A stretch of DNA of 59,272 nucleotides from NCBI GenBank assembly GCA_949373255.1, contig CASICS010000006.1:1-59272 (forward strand), written 5' to 3'. Origin of the DNA: an uncultured SAR86 cluster bacterium. GTDB taxonomy: Bacteria; Pseudomonadota; Gammaproteobacteria; Magnimaribacterales; AG-339-G14. Below are positions 53,583 to 59,272 of this stretch, in pieces; the first letter of the stretch is position 1; every line of letters starts with the position of its first letter. The notes below the pieces were generated by a model that was given only the letters and a program-made list of their open reading frames with translations, had not been told where the DNA came from and did no database searches. Position numbers and translations under genes: made by a program.

Positions 53583-54456
53583 CTTTATAAAAAGAAAGGG
53601 AATTATATTGGCTGGAGGAGTCGGCTCAAGATTGCATCCGCTTACTCAAGTTATCTCTAAACAATTGCTTCCAGTTTTTGACAAACCTATGATTTATTAT
53701 CCTCTTTCAACTCTTATGCTTGCAGGAATAAGAGAAATAGCAATAATTTCTACACCTCAAGATTTGCCTAAATTTAAAAAACTATTAGGTTCAGGAAAGC
53801 AGTGGGGCTTAAAACTTAAATACATAAAGCAAACCAAACCAAATGGAATTGCCGAAGCATTTATTCTGGCAAAAGATTTTATTAAAAATGATCCTTGCTG
53901 TTTGATATTGGGTGACAATATTTATCATGGAAACAATCTAACAAAAATTCTTAGAGAAGCAAATGAAGATCAAGACAATTCTACTGTTTTTACATATCAA
54001 GTTAAGGATCCAGAAAGATTTGGTATCTTAACTTTAAACAAAGATGGATTGCCCTCAAAGATTCAAGAGAAACCAAAGCTGCCAAAGAGCAATCTTGCTA
54101 TTACAGGTCTTTATTTTTTTCCAAAAAATGTCTCTGTAAGAGCAAAAAAATTAAAGCCTTCTAAAAGAGGAGAATTAGAAATCTCTGATCTTAATGCAGG
54201 ATACTTAAAGGATAAAAAGCTGAGAGTAAAGATATTAAATAGAGGCTTTACTTGGCTTGATACTGGAACATTCGATAGCTTATTAGAAGCTTCAAATTTT
54301 ATTTCTCTGATTCAGAATAGGCAAAATACAATTGTTGCCTGTCCAGAAGAGATAGCTTTTATGAATGGCTGGATAAAGAAATCAGATCTTATAAAAATTT
54401 CAAAATCTATGAAGAACTCCTATAGTAGCTACCTAGAGGCCTTATTAAAAAAATGA
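53575..54456 (+). CDS. rmlA: Glucose-1-phosphate thymidylyltransferase
   Basis: KGIILAGGVGSRLHPLTQVISKQLLPVFDKPMIYYPLSTLMLAGIREI. Confidence 0.96.
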   Translation: MNNFIKRKGIILAGGVGSRLHPLTQVISKQLLPVFDKPMIYYPLSTLMLAGIREIAIISTPQDLPKFKKLLGSGKQWGLKLKYIKQTKPNGIAEAFILAKDFIKNDPCCLILGDNIYHGNNLTKILREANEDQDNSTVFTYQVKDPERFGILTLNKDGLPSKIQEKPKLPKSNLAITGLYFFPKNVSVRAKKLKPSKRGELEISDLNAGYLKDKKLRVKILNRGFTWLDTGTFDSLLEASNFISLIQNRQNTIVACPEEIAFMNGWIKKSDLIKISKSMKNSYSSYLEALLKK

Positions 54457-54989
54457 GAAAAGAATTACTTTCCGATATTAAAATAATTGAACCAAAGATC
54501 TTTGCAGACGATAGGGGTAGCTTCTCTGAAAATTTTAATTTGCTTAGATTTAGAGAGCTTATAAATATTAATTATTCGTTCGTTCAAGACAATAAAAGTC
54601 TATCGAAGAAAGGCGTCTTTAGAGGCCTGCATTATCAACTTAAAAATCCTCAGGGAAAGTTAGTACAGGTTACAGCTGGGGAAGTATTTGATGTGGTTGT
54701 AGATTTAAGAAAAAATTCTAAAACCTGCGGAGATTGGATGGGAATTAACCTATCTAAAGAAAACGGGAAACAATTATGGGTGCCACCAGGCTTTGCCCAT
54801 GGATTCTTGGCGCTGAGCGAAGAAGCAGAATTTTTCTATAAAGTAACAGATTACTGGAGTAAAGAGGATGAAAGGTGCTTAAGATGGGATGATCCAGAAT
54901 TAAATATAGACCTACCCATAAAGCCAACCTTGATTTCGGCAAGCGATCAAAAAGGTAAATCTTTCAAAGATGCTGAATATTATGAATAA
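54453..54989 (+). CDS. rmlC: dTDP-4-dehydrorhamnose 3,5-epimerase
   Basis: DIKIIEPKIFADDRGSFSENFN, FVQDNKSLSKKGVFRGLHYQ, WVPPGFAHGFLALSE. Confidence 0.96.
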   Translation: MRKELLSDIKIIEPKIFADDRGSFSENFNLLRFRELININYSFVQDNKSLSKKGVFRGLHYQLKNPQGKLVQVTAGEVFDVVVDLRKNSKTCGDWMGINLSKENGKQLWVPPGFAHGFLALSEEAEFFYKVTDYWSKEDERCLRWDDPELNIDLPIKPTLISASDQKGKSFKDAEYYE

Positions 54990-55063
54990 CTTTTAAGACG
55001 TTTTAATAAACTTTCCAAAAGAAAGTCATATAGATAAAATGTGCTTTTAAAAAGGAGAATTAC

Positions 55064-55903
55064 ATGAACTCAATCACTACAATATTATTAATTTTAGGAG
55101 CCATTATTGTTTTTTTGGCTTTGATCTTATCTAGATTTTTGAATTTTTTGGGTCTCCATCCAAAATTTGACGGAAATAGTTTTGACTTGACAGGAAAAAA
55201 AGCTTTGATTATCGCAACTAATCATGGGGTCTTGAGCAAACCCGGAGAAACAGAAGGAAAACCTACCGGCTTATTTTTATCAGAACTCTCAGTTCCTTAT
55301 TATGATTTCAAAAAATCTGGTATTGAAGTGGAAATAGCTAGTATTAAAGGTGGAAGCATCCCGTTAGAGCCAGTTCCTTACTTTGTTGAAACACCTTCAG
55401 ATAAACAATTCAAAAAGGACAAACAGGCAATGAATGAATTACAAAATTCCATATCGATCAAAGACATCGACTTTACTAATTTTGATATTATTTTCCTATC
55501 AGGCGGATGGGGAGCAGCTTATGATCTTGGATTTTCAGACTTATTGGGTGAAAAAATATCAGAAGCATATAATTCTTCAAAAGCAATTTTTGGCGGAGTT
55601 TGCCACGGAGTTCTCGGTTTTATAAAAGCTAAAGATAAGAATGGGGAACTTCTTATTTCCGGAAGGAGAATGACCGGAGTAACAAACAAACAGCTTCAAG
55701 AATTAGGAATTAACCATACGCCTCAACATCCTGAAAGCGAGTTAAGAAAAGCAGGGGTAATTTTTGAAAGCGCTACAGCTTTTAAAGATACTTTTGCAAA
55801 TTCAACTGTTGTGGATGAAGAAAGAAGATTTGTAACCGGCCAAAACCAAAATGCTGGTCATGAAACAGCTTTTGAAATTATGAAAATAGTAGCGCAAAAA
55901 TAA
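55064..55903 (+). CDS. DJ-1/PfpI-family (type 1 glutamine amidotransferase-like) protein with N-terminal TM
   Basis: KKALIIATNHG, DIIFLSGGWGAAYDL, AIFGGVCHGVLGFIKAKDKNGELLISGRRMTGVTN. Confidence 0.88.
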   Translation: MNSITTILLILGAIIVFLALILSRFLNFLGLHPKFDGNSFDLTGKKALIIATNHGVLSKPGETEGKPTGLFLSELSVPYYDFKKSGIEVEIASIKGGSIPLEPVPYFVETPSDKQFKKDKQAMNELQNSISIKDIDFTNFDIIFLSGGWGAAYDLGFSDLLGEKISEAYNSSKAIFGGVCHGVLGFIKAKDKNGELLISGRRMTGVTNKQLQELGINHTPQHPESELRKAGVIFESATAFKDTFANSTVVDEERRFVTGQNQNAGHETAFEIMKIVAQK

Positions 55904-56001
55904 TTTATATAAATATTAATTATTTCGTCCAACTTTTAAAATATTTTAATGATTTTCAGAAATAAAATTTAAACTGACAATATGATCATGGAGAAAAGTT
56001 T

Positions 56002-56926
56002 ATGAATCGAGTAACGCAGCACTTAGGGACAAAATATCCAATCATTCAGGCGCCAATGGGATGGATTGCTAGAAGTCAGCTAGCGTCAGCAGTATCGAAT
56101 TCAGGTGGGCTAGGAGTTATAGAAACTTCTTCTGGAGAGGTAGATGTCATGTAAAGAAGAAATAAAAAAAATGTCAGAGTTAACTGATAAGCCTTTTGGA
56201 GTTAATTTACCAATAATGTTTCTAAAAGATGACTCAATTGTAGATTTCGTTGCTGAATGTGGCGTTAAGTTTGTTACCACATCAGCCGGAAGTCCTGCCA
56301 AATATATAGATGTTCTTAAGGGCGCAGGTTTAACTGTCTATCACGCAGTACCAAGTCTTGCTGGAGCTATGAAAGCGGCCGATGCTGGAGTAGATGGTCT
56401 TGTAGTTGAGGGAACAGAAGGTGGCGGGTTTAAAAGTCCGGAAGAAGTTGGACTATTTGTCTTAATTCAAGCCATAAGAAGAAAAATAGATCTTCCAATT
56501 ATTGCAGCTGGAGGAATAGCTGATGGTCAAGGTATGGCAGCAGCTTTTGCAGTAGGAGCCGAAGGAATTCAAATGGGCACTAGATTTGTATCAAGCGAAG
56601 AGAGCCCAGTACATGATAATTGGAAAAATGCTATTTTAGAGGGGTCTGAATCAGATACCTATGTTTTAAATAAAAGCGGCTCTCCATGTTTACGAGCCAT
56701 TAAAACCGACTACACAAAAGAAATATACGAAAAGGGCTCTATGGATATGAGTGTTTTTGGCGGAGTTCAAGATCTCTATTTTGGCGGTGATTTAAATGCA
56801 GCGCCTGCGCTAACAGGTCAGTCTATGGGGCTAATAGATGAAATAAAGCCCGTTCAAACAATAATAGAAGAAACTGTTAAAGAGTTTAATGCTACATGCG
56901 AACAACTACAAAATGCGAAGATTTAA
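56002..56926 (+). CDS. Nitronate monooxygenase/2-nitropropane dioxygenase-like, frameshift near 56150
   Basis: N-terminal MNRVTQHLGTKYPIIQAPMGWIARSQLASAVSNSGGLGVIETSSGEVDVM* in one frame; KPFGVNLPIM...EGTEGGGFKSPEEVGLFVLIQAI...LPIIAAGGIADGQGMAAAFAVGAEGIQMGTRF in another. Confidence 0.88.
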
Positions 56927-56994
56927 TTAAACTATCTATTTCAATCTTTTTGAAAAAGATTTAATCTAATCGATTAAATAAAAGAAAAGAATAA

Positions 56995-57459
56995 ATGGAT
57001 TGGTTGTTTCAAAATATAGGCGTAATAATTCAAGCTGCCGCAGCATTAGGAGCTCTTGGAACTGTTTATTTTTTAATAAGAGAATTATCAGAACAAAATA
57101 AAGTTTCTAAAGCTAATGTCAGACAAAATGTTGCTGATAGTCATCAAAAAATGGCTTTGGCAGGCATGAAGAAGGACTTAGTTAAAATAAAATTAAAACT
57201 GCGCAAGGATGAACCCTTATCGGAAGAAGAAGATGCGATGTATTTATCTTATTTCGCTGTAATGCTTAGATCAAGAGAAAATCAATATTATCAGTACTCC
57301 ATAGGAATGTTAGATGAGTCTGAATGGGCAGCATTCGTTAAATCATTTAGGACTTTATTTAAATCTCCTCACCATGTGAAATTATGGTCTTTTATGCGAG
57401 AGACTTTTGATGATAATTTCGTAATTATTGTAGATGACTTGATAAAAGAAGTTTCATGA
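56995..57459 (+). CDS. Membrane-anchored protein of unknown function
   Basis: 154 aa, one N-terminal TM then a helical region; 4-nt ATGA overlap with the EAL gene. Confidence 0.6.
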   Translation: MDWLFQNIGVIIQAAAALGALGTVYFLIRELSEQNKVSKANVRQNVADSHQKMALAGMKKDLVKIKLKLRKDEPLSEEEDAMYLSYFAVMLRSRENQYYQYSIGMLDESEWAAFVKSFRTLFKSPHHVKLWSFMRETFDDNFVIIVDDLIKEVS

Positions 57460-58556
57460 CATTGAGTATAGATAAGCAATTTTATTTAACTGAGTCACTT
57501 CAGCAACATCCAAGTGCTTTTATCGTTTTTGATAAAGATTTAAAAATTCAATGGATGAACAATTCTTCTAGATATATTTTTGAAACTGAAACTGAAAATG
57601 ACAATGAAGTTCAGATTAAAGGAGTTTTTAATGTAACAAAATCTAAAAAGTTAGATGATATTAAAGTAGCTTCTTCTTTTGAATCCAATGTGGACATGAG
57701 ACTTAGAAAAATAACTTTTTTCTTGAGATCTAGGGTGCACGAAGTTCCCTTGGAAGACGGATCCTCTTTTTATCTTCTAGAAGTATTAACTAATAATAAA
57801 GATTCTTTGGAAGCTCTTCGTGGAACAATTGCTTGCTTAGAACATGACAGGATAGATTTGGCTTATCAAAAACAAATAGATTTAAAATCAGGAAAATTAG
57901 TTGGACTCGAAGCGCTATTAAGAATGAAAGATGAAGATGGAAAAATTATTCCGAATGATAAATTTATCCCGCTAATTGAGGGCGAGAGTTTGTTTTCGCT
58001 TGTCGTCACAGCTTCTTTAGAGAAACTTAAGGAAGCGTTCAAGTTGAAAGAAGAGTTCGATATGAGAGGAGTTACCATTTATCTAAATGTTTCTGCTCAT
58101 ACAGCTATGCAAGAAAACTTTACGAAAATATTTATTAATTATGTAAAGGAACTAAATTTGCAGCCAGGTGAATTAGGCTTAGAAATAACGGAAACAGCCG
58201 AACTTGAAGATGTAAAAAAAGCAGGTGAAGCTTTTAAAAAATTAAAAGATATTGGAATCCCATTGGCGATAGACGATTTTGGAGCTGGATATTCCTCTTT
58301 GAGTTACTTGAGAGACTTACCAGTAGATTCGGTAAAGCTTGATAAAGTATTTGCGAATACTATTTCTGAGAAAACCACTATAGAACTAATCAAATTTGTC
58401 GTAAGCGTTTGTGAAACATTATCATTAGAAATGTTGGGTGAAGGAATAGAAACACAAGATCAAAAAGAAAAATTTATAGCCATAGGCTGCCCTAATGGTC
58501 AGGGGTATTTGATGCACAGACCAGAATTTATAGATGATCTTAAGAAGAGCTTGTAA
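57456..58556 (+). CDS. PAS-like/EAL domain cyclic-di-GMP phosphodiesterase
   Basis: LVGLEALLRM, IYLNVSAHTA, LGLEITETAEL, LAIDDFGAGYSSLSYLRDLPVDSVKLDKVF, GEGIETQDQ, GQGYLMHRP. Confidence 0.93.
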   Translation: MTLSIDKQFYLTESLQQHPSAFIVFDKDLKIQWMNNSSRYIFETETENDNEVQIKGVFNVTKSKKLDDIKVASSFESNVDMRLRKITFFLRSRVHEVPLEDGSSFYLLEVLTNNKDSLEALRGTIACLEHDRIDLAYQKQIDLKSGKLVGLEALLRMKDEDGKIIPNDKFIPLIEGESLFSLVVTASLEKLKEAFKLKEEFDMRGVTIYLNVSAHTAMQENFTKIFINYVKELNLQPGELGLEITETAELEDVKKAGEAFKKLKDIGIPLAIDDFGAGYSSLSYLRDLPVDSVKLDKVFANTISEKTTIELIKFVVSVCETLSLEMLGEGIETQDQKEKFIAIGCPNGQGYLMHRPEFIDDLKKSL

Positions 58557-59272
58557 TGTCGACAGAAATTAATAAACCTTCAAAGGGTGCAGAACAAATA
58601 TTACTTGCCCAAATCAAACAAGAGTTTACGGCGCCAGCAGATGCAATCGAGCAATATACCGATTTAGTTGCTCAATTCGCTGAAGAAAATAAAGTTGATA
58701 TTAGAGAAGAGCTTGGACAAATTAAATCAGGACAAGAAAAGCTTTTATCTCAATATGAGGAAGCTTTTAGAGAAAATACCAAAAGCGATGCTCAAAAAAA
58801 TAAATCCGCAGAAGAATATTCTGAATTAAGACATAATTTGAGAACGCCTTTAAATGCGATTATTGGCTATAGTGAAATATTAATGGAGGATTTCGAAGAT
58901 GATCTATCGGAAAGTTGCATTCAAGATTTGAACAATATTCTTTCTCTTTCTAGGGACACAGAAAAAGCTATAGAAAAATTTGTAGATTTTATCAAAGGAG
59001 ATTTGAAGCCTGAACCTTCGGAAGATTCAGGAGTAAGCAACATAAAGAATGCAGAGTCTCTCTTTAAATCACTAGGTGACTTAGATTATAGTTTAGAAAT
59101 AGATGAAAACTTAAAAAATGCAGACATTTTGATAGTAGATGACAACGTAACAAATTGTGAAGTCCTGCAAAGAAGATTAGGGCAACATGGCTTAGAGTGT
59201 CGAGTCGTATATAACGGTACAGATGCAATTAAAGAAGTTAGTCGCCAAACTCCCGACTTAATTTTATTAGAT
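58556..59272 (+). CDS. HisKA-like phosphoacceptor plus receiver-domain protein (partial, right edge)
   Basis: YSELRHNLRTPLNAIIGYSEILMEDF (H-box) then, with no HATPase domain between, ADILIVDDNVTNCEVLQRRLGQHG...PDLILLD (REC). Confidence 0.8.
   Translation, partial: MSTEINKPSKGAEQILLAQIKQEFTAPADAIEQYTDLVAQFAEENKVDIREELGQIKSGQEKLLSQYEEAFRENTKSDAQKNKSAEEYSELRHNLRTPLNAIIGYSEILMEDFEDDLSESCIQDLNNILSLSRDTEKAIEKFVDFIKGDLKPEPSEDSGVSNIKNAESLFKSLGDLDYSLEIDENLKNADILIVDDNVTNCEVLQRRLGQHGLECRVVYNGTDAIKEVSRQTPDLILLD

Overview
The window is an AT-rich bacterial chromosome segment, gammaproteobacterial in gene content and order and possibly SAR86-like or another oligotrophic marine lineage (lineage is inference). 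It spans the probable replication origin. Left of about 5 kb, gyrB(partial)-recF-dnaN-dnaA run on the minus strand. To the right, rpmH-rnpA-yidD-yidC-mnmE-mnmG-rsmG-parA-parB-atpBEFHAGDC-glmU-glmS run on the plus strand. The dnaA/rpmH gap carries an inverted pair of perfect DnaA boxes next to an AT-rich tract, and a perfect 16-bp parS lies inside recF. Downstream of glmS (about 22.9-42.5 kb) is an accessory stretch. It encodes a periplasmic-type MsrA-thioredoxin-MsrB fusion, a ceramidase-like protein, several small membrane or DUF proteins, three different glutathione-related families side by side (GST, HCCA-isomerase/kappa-like, MAPEG), a copper amine oxidase, a Baeyer-Villiger-type monooxygenase followed by an EstB-type serine hydrolase, and a membrane-anchored DUF1330-like protein. 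From about 42.6-55 kb there is a surface-polysaccharide locus (epimerase, glf, DUF4422 glycosyltransferase, GT2, methyltransferase, rmlBDAC) with psd/pssA embedded in it. Many genes in this locus are broken by single-base indels, mostly near homopolymers and with no obvious nonsense substitutions; similar indels hit dnaA and rnpA, so consensus error is the leading explanation. The right edge carries a translationally coupled EAL phosphodiesterase and a HisKA-REC protein cut by the window end. I do not see a clear-cut novel defence or mobile system. The most interesting candidates are the origin architecture, the MsrA-Trx-MsrB order, the GST/MAPEG neighbourhood, the DUF1330-like membrane protein and the EAL/HisKA-REC module.
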